Source: JANNVZ01 sp046155615
Lineage (GTDB): Bacteria; Bacteroidota; Bacteroidia; Flavobacteriales_D; Sanyastnellaceae
Reading direction: 5' to 3'
Length of the DNA stretch: 64,000 bases
Assembly (NCBI GenBank): GCA_046155615.1
Contig: JBJXFP010000096.1
Location: 1 to 64,000, forward strand
Position 1 is the stretch's first letter. Each line of letters starts with the position of its first letter. Positions 53,249-61,504 of the stretch are shown piece by piece. The notes beneath the pieces were generated by a model. It worked only from the letters and a program-made list of their open reading frames with translations, had not been told where the DNA came from and searched no databases. The translations under genes and the position numbers were made by a program.

Positions 53249-53948
53249 CTATCTGGTTGTTGTAACGGTTGAAGGCTTCAAGTAACGCATCGTAGTGGTT
53301 GCGCTCTATGTTTACATCTCCATACCACACTACTTCGTAGGCCAGTGTGAGGTCGCGAAACTGTGCATAGTGTTTTCCTCTTCGCATTTCATTCAGGTAG
53401 TCATAGTTGGTCTTGTCTTTTTTCCAAATGATGAATTGAAATTGATGCATGCGTTGCAGGCTGCTTATGTAGAGCACACGCACAGCAGTTTTATAGTCAC
53501 CTGCTTCAAGCGCAAGGCGCAAAAATCTTTCTATGTCAGTTTCTTCCGGCAGTGTGTCCATTATTTCCAAATCGGCAAGCGATGGAGCTTTCAGCTTGCG
53601 GTCAGCAAGTTTTGCAGGGCTTCGCATGGCGAAGTAAATTATCAATGCCAGAGCCGCTATCACTATCAACAGGCAAATCACTTTGCCGGTGCCGGAGCTG
53701 AATAAAGCACTCAGGTCAAATTCAGTTTCAGGTTCTTCGTACTGCGTAGATTCTTTGGCTGGTTGTTCCTTCTCTTCTTCGGGCTTTTCCGGTTCACGTT
53801 CGTCTTTGTAGTCTATCCCCTGGCGTGCATCCTGCCACTGGCTATCTGTCCACACCGAATCTTGTGCACTTTGTGCAGGGCATGGTGGCGCATATACACA
53901 GAGCACCACCCAAATGGTTGTAAGTCTAAATTTCCTTTTCCAATCCAT
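53232..53948 (-). CDS. DUF4129-domain protein
   Basis: A 238-residue protein with a signal-like N-terminus, an acidic Glu/Pro/Lys-rich stretch (about 45-75), a single transmembrane helix (about 88-112) and a DUF4129-type cytoplasmic helical domain (ALEAGDYKTAVRVLYISSLQRM, about 147-168). DUF4129 is often found at the end of transglutaminase-like proteins; here it is a separate gene. It overlaps the upstream SpoIIM-like gene by 23 nt and the downstream DUF4350 gene by 17 nt. Confidence 0.82.
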   Translation of the reverse strand: MDWKRKFRLTTIWVVLCVYAPPCPAQSAQDSVWTDSQWQDARQGIDYKDEREPEKPEEEKEQPAKESTQYEEPETEFDLSALFSSGTGKVICLLIVIAALALIIYFAMRSPAKLADRKLKAPSLADLEIMDTLPEETDIERFLRLALEAGDYKTAVRVLYISSLQRMHQFQFIIWKKDKTNYDYLNEMRRGKHYAQFRDLTLAYEVVWYGDVNIERNHYDALLEAFNRYNNQIDGGNR

Positions 53949-55791
53949 AAGCTCGGTTTTTGAATCCTACCTTGCTGATGGCAGCAAAGAGTGAATTGGC
54001 TTCATTTATTTCGCGTGCGCTGTGGTAGAACAACGCAGTGCTGTAAAGGCAAAGACTGATGACACATGCAGGCACAAAAAAGATGATGAAGGTGTAGATC
54101 GTGATGAAGGCATACTCGGCATAAGGTGCATTGCGCGGTATGTTCATGGTCACCATTTCTATCACAAGGTTTAGTACATCCGCACACAGTATGAAGTAGA
54201 TGAGCCATTGCATGATGAGCATACTCAGGAAGGTGCCCACCATACTCCAGAAGTTTCCTTTCATCAGCGCGAAGAGTCTGCCTGTGGTTTGCACAAAAAC
54301 TTTTTTCTCTGTAAAACTGATGTACATCCACAGCAGTATGATGGGTGTAAAAAAGGGCATGATGAAAAAAGTGAAAACCTGATCCAACAACAATGGAGAT
54401 AAGAGAATGGCTGAAAGAAGAATGCTGTTGATCACATCCACCATACTCACTGCATTGTTCAGCTTCATTTTGCGATTGGCCAGATAAAAGAATAAAATGC
54501 TGTAAGCTGAGAAGGCTACTGCGTGAACGCCATATACCAATGGAAACTTTTCGAAATTGAAATATCTGTCCCAGGTGTCCCATGGGTAGATGAGGTCAAA
54601 AAAAGTTGGGTAATACTCATACCACTCGCCCTGCAGCAACTCCAGCTTGCCATGGGTGATGAATAAGTACAGCGCGGTGAATCCGATGCCGGTGCACAGC
54701 GCTGCAATCACCTGCACGCGGGCATGGGCTGCAAACAAATCCCATGTTTCGGTAAAGATGCGACCTGCGCCTTTTATCACATCCAGAGCATACACCGTCT
54801 CATTGCGCTTCGGAATTTCATCCATGGGCAATGGCGCTATTTGTCCTTTTCTCTTTTTGTAAATGGGAAATATGATGAAGTAGCCAACCACAACAAATGC
54901 AGAAAACAGAATGATGAACAATCGGATAGAGTCACCAATATCTGTGTGGCGGGTAAGGAAACTTTCGATAAACGCAGCATAGATGAGCAAAACAGAAACC
55001 CCAATCATGATTCTGACACCACTGCGCGATGCTTTGATGAGTGCCTGACCGCGGCTATACGTGCCGGGAAACATCAACCCGCGGGCAAGTGCGAAACCTG
55101 CACCACCGGCTATCATAATCATACTGAGTTCGAGTGTGCCATGCAGCATCACAGCCATGAAACATTGCTGAAACAAACCCCGCTCTATGAAGAAGTAAAC
55201 AAATGCACCTACCATGATGGCATTGTACAATATGTAGTACACCGTGCCCACTCCGAATAGCAGCCCTGCCACAAAGCAGATGAATGAAACTATAATGTTG
55301 TTGAGCGCTATCCGGAAAAACATGGGCAACTCATCACTGGTGCCGTACACTGCCATGGGGTCTCCACTGGCTATGTTGGCTTTGGTCATTTCTATGTACG
55401 TATCACCCAGTATGATGCGGGCAAACTCCGGATAATACATGCTGCTGAACAAGCCTATGGACACACCGGCCACGAATAGAATGAATGAGAAATAGATTGC
55501 TTTGCGCTGGTAATACAGTGCAGTGGGGAGTTCCTGTCTCCAGAAATTCACAAAGGCATTTTTTTCGCGCTTTTTGTTTTTGTAAACTACCTGATAGACT
55601 TGCTGCGCTATACCATTGAGGTAAACACGCACTGACCGATTGCGGTAGTATGTGCGTGAATAGGAGAGGTCGTCAGTGGTTTCAATAAAAAGCTCTGTAA
55701 CACGCTCAGGGTCTTTGTTGCGATTGAGAAGTACCTGCTCAAATTCGCTCCACTTGTCCTTATTCTGCTCAATGAATTCTGTCTCCTGCAT
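53926..55791 (-). CDS. Fusion of a SpoIIM-like protein with a second polytopic membrane domain
   Basis: From the ATG at 55789-55791 (MQETEFIEQNKDKW) the protein has 621 residues. The first half (about 1-320) is a stage II sporulation protein M-like domain: a helical cytoplasmic part, then helices with HGTLELSMIMIAGGAGFALARGL (about 225-250), the SpoIIM hallmark. The second half (about 340-621) has about six more helices in a DUF975/DUF4013-like arrangement. In related genomes these are often two neighbouring genes, so this looks like a fusion; an RDD gene usually also present is not seen. First gene of the leftward MoxR operon. The organism need not sporulate. Confidence 0.78.
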   Translation of the reverse strand: MQETEFIEQNKDKWSEFEQVLLNRNKDPERVTELFIETTDDLSYSRTYYRNRSVRVYLNGIAQQVYQVVYKNKKREKNAFVNFWRQELPTALYYQRKAIYFSFILFVAGVSIGLFSSMYYPEFARIILGDTYIEMTKANIASGDPMAVYGTSDELPMFFRIALNNIIVSFICFVAGLLFGVGTVYYILYNAIMVGAFVYFFIERGLFQQCFMAVMLHGTLELSMIMIAGGAGFALARGLMFPGTYSRGQALIKASRSGVRIMIGVSVLLIYAAFIESFLTRHTDIGDSIRLFIILFSAFVVVGYFIIFPIYKKRKGQIAPLPMDEIPKRNETVYALDVIKGAGRIFTETWDLFAAHARVQVIAALCTGIGFTALYLFITHGKLELLQGEWYEYYPTFFDLIYPWDTWDRYFNFEKFPLVYGVHAVAFSAYSILFFYLANRKMKLNNAVSMVDVINSILLSAILLSPLLLDQVFTFFIMPFFTPIILLWMYISFTEKKVFVQTTGRLFALMKGNFWSMVGTFLSMLIMQWLIYFILCADVLNLVIEMVTMNIPRNAPYAEYAFITIYTFIIFFVPACVISLCLYSTALFYHSAREINEANSLFAAISKVGFKNRAYGLEKEI

Positions 55792-55919
55792 GCGCGTGGC
55801 GGGTACAATTTTGCAATAGTGCAGCGCAATATATGTGCAGTGCATGGTGGGTAAGAGCATTCAGGCTTTTCAGGCGCTGCCAAAAAAATGAAAACATATC
55901 AACCAACTGCCAACGGGGC

Positions 55920-55949
55920 TTGCATCGCCAATAGCCACTTCTACATTTG
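55920..55949 (+). promoter_or_regulatory. Promoter of mdh
   Basis: TTG (55920-55922), 19 nt, TACATTTG (55942-55949): a perfect two-part Bacteroidota promoter. The mdh ATG at 56035 would then have a leader of about 80 nt. Confidence 0.75.
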
Positions 55950-56034
55950 CGCGCATTTTTTTTGCGAACGCATGGAAGCGTTTGATCGCAAAAAACTTTT
56001 TTACTTCTTCAATAAAAAACAAACAGCGTAAACA

Positions 56035-56976
56035 ATGAAAGTAACCGTAGTAGGTGCAGGCAATGTGGGTGCAACCTGTGCTGATGTATTGGCCACACGT
56101 GAGATAGCCAACGAGGTGGTGTTGGTGGATATCAAGCCAAACTTTGCCGAAGGCAAGGCTTTGGATATATGGCAAACCGCCCCTATCAATCTGTATGACA
56201 CACGCACCACCGGCAGCACCGATGACTACAGCAAAACTGCGGGCAGCGAAGTAGTGGTGATAACCAGCGGCCTGCCGCGTAAGCCGGGCATGAGCCGCGA
56301 TGACTTGATAGCAACCAATGCAGGTATTGTGAAAACAGTAACGGAAAACGTAATCAAATACTCGCCCGATGCCAAGATTGTGGTAGTAAGCAATCCATTG
56401 GATGTGATGACCTACTGCGCATACCTGACTGCCAAAGTGGACAGCAATCGTGTGTTTGGGATGGCGGGCATATTGGACACGGCACGTTACCGTGCATTTC
56501 TTGCAACAGAGCTGGGCTGCTCGCCCAAAGACATTCAAGCGGTGCTGATGGGTGGCCATGGCGACACCATGGTGCCACTGCCTCGCTACACCACAGTAAG
56601 TGGCATACCAGTGACTGAACTGGTAGCTGAGGACAGGCTGAATGCCATAGTAGATCGCACCAAAACTGGTGGCGGTGAAATAGTGAACCTGCTTGGAACA
56701 AGCGCGTGGTATGCACCCGGTGCTGCTGCCGCCCAAATGGTTGAAGCCATTGTGCGCGATCAGAAACGCATCTATCCGGTGTGTGCCTGGCTGCAAGGCG
56801 AGTATGGCCTGAAAGACATTTACCTTGGTGTGCCTGTAGTGCTTGGCAAAGGCGGCATAGAAAAGATAATAGAACTCAAATTGAACGATAGCGAAATGGC
56901 ACTGCTGAATTCTTCAGCAAAAGCTGTGAAGGAAGTGATGAGCGTGTTGGACGGTATGAATGCCGTGAGTGCGTGA
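56035..56976 (+). CDS. mdh: Malate dehydrogenase
   Basis: A 313-residue NAD-dependent enzyme of the lactate dehydrogenase-like malate dehydrogenase class. The Rossmann motif is VVGAGNVGA (residues 5-13) with the acidic DIKP at the end of the second strand; the substrate arginines lie in GLPRKPGMSR (about 79-88), Asp in GILDTARYR (about 145-153) and the catalytic His in GGHGDTMVP (about 173-181). It oxidises malate to oxaloacetate in the TCA cycle. Monocistronic with its own promoter and terminator. Confidence 0.96.
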   Translation: MKVTVVGAGNVGATCADVLATREIANEVVLVDIKPNFAEGKALDIWQTAPINLYDTRTTGSTDDYSKTAGSEVVVITSGLPRKPGMSRDDLIATNAGIVKTVTENVIKYSPDAKIVVVSNPLDVMTYCAYLTAKVDSNRVFGMAGILDTARYRAFLATELGCSPKDIQAVLMGGHGDTMVPLPRYTTVSGIPVTELVAEDRLNAIVDRTKTGGGEIVNLLGTSAWYAPGAAAAQMVEAIVRDQKRIYPVCAWLQGEYGLKDIYLGVPVVLGKGGIEKIIELKLNDSEMALLNSSAKAVKEVMSVLDGMNAVSA

Positions 56977-57007
56977 GGCAATTGTGAGGCAAAAGTTTTA
57001 AAGAATT

Positions 57008-57043
57008 CCGCCATGCGAACTATGCGCATGGCGGTTTTTTTTT
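57008..57043 (+). terminator. Rho-independent terminator of mdh
   Basis: CCGCCATGCG (57008-57017) and CGCATGGCGG (57025-57034) form a perfect 10-bp stem followed by nine T. Confidence 0.94.
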
Positions 57044-57244
57044 GCATGTAGTTTTGAAATGGTTGTTTACTGAAAACCCAATTGCACTCTGCTTACCATC
57101 TTCCATTAAATGAATCTGAAAATTGATGAATGGAATAAAAGTCTTATCCGATTCAAATTGAAAACCAGAAAAAACAACCGTCAAATTCAAGGATGATTGA
57201 AGGTTGGTCTGCCAATCCAATTGTCTCGTTGTTATTCTCGCACC

Positions 57245-57574
57245 ATGAAGCAAAGCGAAATAAAATTTGACATCACATTAGACGACAACAGCGTGCCCGA
57301 AAAAATAATGTGGGCTGCCAGCGACACTGACAAACAGTCGGAGGCTAAGGCCATCATGCTGGCTATATGGGATGCGCATGAACAGACTACCATGCGCATA
57401 GACTTGTGGAACAAGGAAATGAAAACCGATGAGATGAAACAAATGGTACATCAGACTCTGATGACACTTGCTGATGCATTTGAAAGGGCTACCGGTGAAA
57501 AACCCATGGCAGGTGCCATGCGAGAGTTCGGACAATTCTTTGCTGAGAAAATGAAACTGGTAGGGCCGTTGTGA
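57245..57574 (+). CDS. gldC: Gliding motility protein GldC
   Basis: From the ATG at 57245 the protein has 109 residues, the usual GldC length. It opens SEIKFDITLDDNSVPEKI and has DTDKQSEAKAIMLAIWD (about 30-46) and PMAGAMREFGQFF near the end, typical of GldC, a small cytoplasmic protein tied to gliding and T9SS in Flavobacterium. In Flavobacteria it follows gldB; here it stands alone between mdh and uvrB, with its stop directly against the uvrB stop. Longer in-frame starts upstream have no family match. Confidence 0.9.
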   Translation: MKQSEIKFDITLDDNSVPEKIMWAASDTDKQSEAKAIMLAIWDAHEQTTMRIDLWNKEMKTDEMKQMVHQTLMTLADAFERATGEKPMAGAMREFGQFFAEKMKLVGPL

Positions 57575-59605
57575 TCAATTATTAATACCACCTGCTGTTT
57601 CCAGCATCTTCTTCAACTCAAGCATCTCATCACGCAGACGTGCTGCTTCCATAAAATCAAGTTCTTTGGCAGCTCGCTCCATAGCACGTTTCACTTGATC
57701 CAAAGTCTTTTCTAACTGCACTGGTGTCATGCTTTGATACGCAGGGTCTGCGGCAATGCTTGTAGTTTCATCAGGCTCCACATAGTAGTTTTTCTTGCGT
57801 TTGTCCAACATGCCACTTTGTTCGAATATGGTCTTGTTGCCCTTCACTATCTGTTGTGGCACTATGCCGTTGGCTGCATTGTAGGCCATTTGTTTTTCGC
57901 GCCTGCGCAGCGTTTCATCCATGGTTTGCTGCATACTTGCTGTAATGGTGTCTGCATACATCACCACACGGCCATTCACATTGCGCGCAGCGCGCCCAGC
58001 GGTTTGTGTGAGGCTTCGGTTGCTTCGCAAAAATCCTTCTTTGTCAGCATCCATGATAGCCACCAGCGACACTTCCGGCAGGTCGAGTCCTTCGCGCAGC
58101 AGGTTCACACCCACCAATACATCAAACTTGCCTTCGCGCAGGTCGCGCAATATTTCTATGCGATCCAATGTCTCTACCTCGCTGTGTATGTAGCGGCAAC
58201 TGACATTCATTTTGTCTAAATACTTGGCCAGCTCTTCGGCCATGCGCTTGGTGAGTGTGGTTACCAGAACGCGTTCCTGTTTGGTTATGGTGGCTTGTAT
58301 TTCACCCATCAAATCATCTATTTGATTGAGCGATGGGCGCACATCAATGGGTGGATCTAAAAGACCTGTTGGTCGCACCAATTGCTCCACCACCACTCCC
58401 TCGCACTTTGCCAATTCATAATCGGCAGGAGTAGCACTTACATACAGCACCTGATGTTGCATGGCCTCCCACTCCTGAAAGGTGAGTGGCCTGTTGTCCA
58501 TAGCACTTGTTAGTCTAAAACCATAGTCCACCAGATTCACTTTGCGGCTGCGGTCGCCACCATACATAGCTCCCACCTGCGACACGGTCGCATGGCTTTC
58601 GTCTATCACCATCAGGTAGTCGTCAGGGAAATAATCGAGCAAGCAGAATGGTCGCTGGCCGGGCTGCCTGCGGTCGAAGTAGCGCGAATAATTTTCAATG
58701 CCGGAGCAATAACCCAACTCGCGCATCATTTCCAAATCATAGCTCACACGTTCGTTCAGTCTTTTGCTTTCAATGTGTTTTCCTATCTGGTCGAAATGCT
58801 CAGTTTGCTTCACCATGTCCTGTTGTATTTCCCACATGCTTTGTGTCATGGTTTCGCGGCTGGTCACAAAGAGGTTTGCCGGATAGATGCGCATTGTTTC
58901 GAAAGTCATTAGTTTTTTTCCGGTATCCGGTGCAATGGTTTCTATGCTTTCTATTTCATTTCCCCAAAAGTTGATGCGCACGGCATAGTCAGCATATGCC
59001 AAAAAAACATCAACCGTATCACCTTGCACACGAAAAGTGCCGCGGCTGAATTCTGCGCGCGTGCGGCTATAAAGCGATTCTACTAAGCGGTGCAAAAGGC
59101 CCTGCCTGCTCATGGCCTGTCCGCGTTTCAGGTCGATCACACTTTTGTGAAACTCCGCAGGATTGCCGATACCATATATGCAACTGATGCTTGCTACCAC
59201 TATTACATCGCGTCTACCACTGAGCAATGCGCTTGTTGCACTGAGGCGCAGTTTTTCTATCTCATCATTTATGCTGAGGTCTTTCTCTATGTAAGTACCT
59301 GTGGTTGGCAGAAATGCTTCCGGCTGGTAGTAGTCGTAATAGCTCACGAAATATTCTACTAAGTTCTCAGGAAAAAAAGATTTGAACTCAGAGTAGAGCT
59401 GTGCAGCAAGTGTTTTGTTATGCGACAGGATGAGAGCAGGCCGCTGCGTTTGTTGCAGCACGTTGGCAATGGTAAATGTCTTGCCACTACCTGTTACTCC
59501 CAGCAATGTCTGATACTTGTCGCCACGCTGTATGCCCTGCACCAATTGTGCTATGGCCTGTGGCTGGTCGCCACTGGGTGTATAGTTGCTTGTCAGTTGG
59601 AACAT
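57575..59605 (-). CDS. uvrB: Excinuclease ABC subunit B
   Basis: A 676-residue DNA-repair helicase-like protein that receives damage from UvrA and recruits UvrC. Walker A is GVTGSGKT (about 36-43); the beta-hairpin region YYQPEAFLPTTGTYIEKD (about 94-111), the helicase motif QTAGRAARNVNG (about 540-551) and the C-terminal UVR motif (about 635-670, with ELDFMEAARLRDEM) are all seen. The ATG at 59603-59605 gives the family N-terminus MFQLTSNYTPSGDQP. Convergent with gldC. Confidence 0.96.
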   Translation of the reverse strand: MFQLTSNYTPSGDQPQAIAQLVQGIQRGDKYQTLLGVTGSGKTFTIANVLQQTQRPALILSHNKTLAAQLYSEFKSFFPENLVEYFVSYYDYYQPEAFLPTTGTYIEKDLSINDEIEKLRLSATSALLSGRRDVIVVASISCIYGIGNPAEFHKSVIDLKRGQAMSRQGLLHRLVESLYSRTRAEFSRGTFRVQGDTVDVFLAYADYAVRINFWGNEIESIETIAPDTGKKLMTFETMRIYPANLFVTSRETMTQSMWEIQQDMVKQTEHFDQIGKHIESKRLNERVSYDLEMMRELGYCSGIENYSRYFDRRQPGQRPFCLLDYFPDDYLMVIDESHATVSQVGAMYGGDRSRKVNLVDYGFRLTSAMDNRPLTFQEWEAMQHQVLYVSATPADYELAKCEGVVVEQLVRPTGLLDPPIDVRPSLNQIDDLMGEIQATITKQERVLVTTLTKRMAEELAKYLDKMNVSCRYIHSEVETLDRIEILRDLREGKFDVLVGVNLLREGLDLPEVSLVAIMDADKEGFLRSNRSLTQTAGRAARNVNGRVVMYADTITASMQQTMDETLRRREKQMAYNAANGIVPQQIVKGNKTIFEQSGMLDKRKKNYYVEPDETTSIAADPAYQSMTPVQLEKTLDQVKRAMERAAKELDFMEAARLRDEMLELKKMLETAGGINN

Positions 59606-59669
59606 GGTGAGCAATGATAGCAACACCGTGCATTAGTTTTAATATCCGTTGATGTGTTACCGCATTCGC

Positions 59670-61484
59670 CTAAAACGAATAGCTCGCGCCCAGCATAGCC
59701 ACCAATTGTTGGTTAGTGTATGCACCCCAGCGCTGGTACTTCATGGCGAGGGCATTGTGCAGTTGCACCCATGCGCTCAATCGTTTGTTGTAGCGGTATT
59801 CCACACGCAGGTTCATGTCTAAGTAGCCTTTCAGTTTGTATTGGTAGTAAGGTTTTCCGTAGCTATCGAAGCCCGCTTCCACGCCATTTACAGGCACTGT
59901 GCTTTTGGCCCAGCGCGCACCGGTATAGAACAGGTCGGTCCCTATTATGAATTTGTTTTTCAGGTTGTATTGAGCGTTGGCCAACAGCTTCAGTTTGGGC
60001 TGATGCCACGGGTGGTCTTGAAGGCCCAGGTTGGTGTAGTTAAAGTAGTCAGCGCGTATGTTGCCTTTCCACTTCTCGCTGGCATATATGGCCAATTCGC
60101 CATGCAGGTTGATGGCCTCCAGATCATCATACAGCACAGCCATCTGGTTGCCCCATGCTGCATATCCACTGGCAGCATCATGCACCGAATCGTTAATGAA
60201 GTATTCGAAGTTGGCCCACTCGTAGTAGTTCACTCCGGCACTGTAGCTTACTACACTGCTTACCGCACCGCCTATACCTGCATACACATCCAATTTGTTG
60301 TTTCTGTTGCGCAGTCGCGGAAATGTTTGTATAAAAGGATTTTGCTGATAAAGCCCAAGGTAAGTGGTGGGTGTGGTGCTGCCTCTTATGCCTGCATAAG
60401 GCACTACTATACCATTGAACAAGCTGTAGCTCGCCTCCAGCAGTGGGTAGAAGTGGCCCGGCTGGCTGCTGTTGCCTTCTATATAAACACCCATGCCCAC
60501 TTTGGCCCTCAGGTTGCGCCATGTAGTGCTCGCAGTAGGTACAAATTTGATTATGGCATTCTCTCTTTCGCGAGCGCGAAATTGTCTATTGTCAGCACTG
60601 TATGGTATGGGGTCTTGCAAATTCAGATTCAGTCCATCCATCTGTGGCCCGAAGAAGCGGAAGTTGTTGTAGTTGACACCTACATCCATGGCGTAGAGGG
60701 TGCTGTCCACTAAGCTGCGGCCATGTATGAGAATATCGAAGTTGGTTTCTTCATTCTTGTAAAAGTCGCGGCTGCTGCGCAAATACACATCAGCATTGTA
60801 GTTGAAGTCGCCCGTGTCGCGCTGGTGTGTAAATAGTGAAAGCCCTCCGCCAAAGGTGTTCATGCGTTGGTCAAACTGCAGACTGTCGAATGCGGGGCCT
60901 GTGTAGTCGTTCTTCACATCCACACCATAGAAGTGGTTCACGTTGCGCTCCCAGCCAGCGCGTGCCAGCAGTTGTTGTTTTTTGAAAAACCATTTCGCCC
61001 ATGCCTCTGCCTTGTGGTCGCTGTAGCGGTCGGGTATGCTGTCTTTATCATCAAGGGGCACACCATCGCCACGCAGAAACTGGTAGTGCACACCGTAAGT
61101 GCCTTTTTTGCTTCGCCCATCGGTAAAGTAGAAGTCAACTGGTGCTGTATTGTAGGTGCCATATCCCGCCTTGATGTATGCTTTATACAAGTACGGCAGT
61201 TTTTCTTCCACGTTGATTTTGGCCGCGGGAATCAGTGCCGGTTCTATGGTTATGCTTTTGGGTGTGGGCAGGGTGGTGTATTTGATTGTAGTCATTTGTA
61301 CCACGCTGTCTTTTGTCTGCGGCCAGGTGCTCAGCTTATTGGCATCTTTCAGAAATAGCCTGCGGTCGCCACCAAAAGTAGATTCAAAGTTGAGCGAGTC
61401 TTGCCCGTGCAGTGTGCAGAGCGCGAGCAGTAGTATGGCTGTGGTGATTATGCTTTTTATCACGTATGTGGTTGTGTGTTGCAT
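59670..61484 (-). CDS. Outer-membrane beta-barrel protein without a plug domain
   Basis: A 604-residue protein with a signal peptide ending TLHGQ. A short N-terminal periplasmic segment (about 30-95, Lys/Thr/Pro-rich) is followed by repeated amphipathic strands with aromatic girdles (YKAYIKAGYGTYN, FYFTDGRSKKGTYGVHYQF, and so on) and ends in LGASYSF, a barrel-type C-terminal aromatic. It looks like the barrel half of a TonB-dependent receptor, with no plug, carboxypeptidase-regulatory domain or TonB box visible. It lies 20 nt behind the TPR gene on the same strand. Confidence 0.75.
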   Translation of the reverse strand: MQHTTTYVIKSIITTAILLLALCTLHGQDSLNFESTFGGDRRLFLKDANKLSTWPQTKDSVVQMTTIKYTTLPTPKSITIEPALIPAAKINVEEKLPYLYKAYIKAGYGTYNTAPVDFYFTDGRSKKGTYGVHYQFLRGDGVPLDDKDSIPDRYSDHKAEAWAKWFFKKQQLLARAGWERNVNHFYGVDVKNDYTGPAFDSLQFDQRMNTFGGGLSLFTHQRDTGDFNYNADVYLRSSRDFYKNEETNFDILIHGRSLVDSTLYAMDVGVNYNNFRFFGPQMDGLNLNLQDPIPYSADNRQFRARERENAIIKFVPTASTTWRNLRAKVGMGVYIEGNSSQPGHFYPLLEASYSLFNGIVVPYAGIRGSTTPTTYLGLYQQNPFIQTFPRLRNRNNKLDVYAGIGGAVSSVVSYSAGVNYYEWANFEYFINDSVHDAASGYAAWGNQMAVLYDDLEAINLHGELAIYASEKWKGNIRADYFNYTNLGLQDHPWHQPKLKLLANAQYNLKNKFIIGTDLFYTGARWAKSTVPVNGVEAGFDSYGKPYYQYKLKGYLDMNLRVEYRYNKRLSAWVQLHNALAMKYQRWGAYTNQQLVAMLGASYSF

Positions 61485-61504
61485 GCTTTGTCAGATGTGG
61501 TTTA

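Noticed and set aside
53926..55791. Evidence for sporulation from the SpoIIM-like gene
   Set aside because: SpoIIM-type proteins are widespread in non-sporulating Bacteroidota within MoxR clusters; no other sporulation gene is present.
55870..56796. Open frame of about 300 codons opposite mdh
   Set aside because: No recognisable motif; mdh on the other strand is certain.
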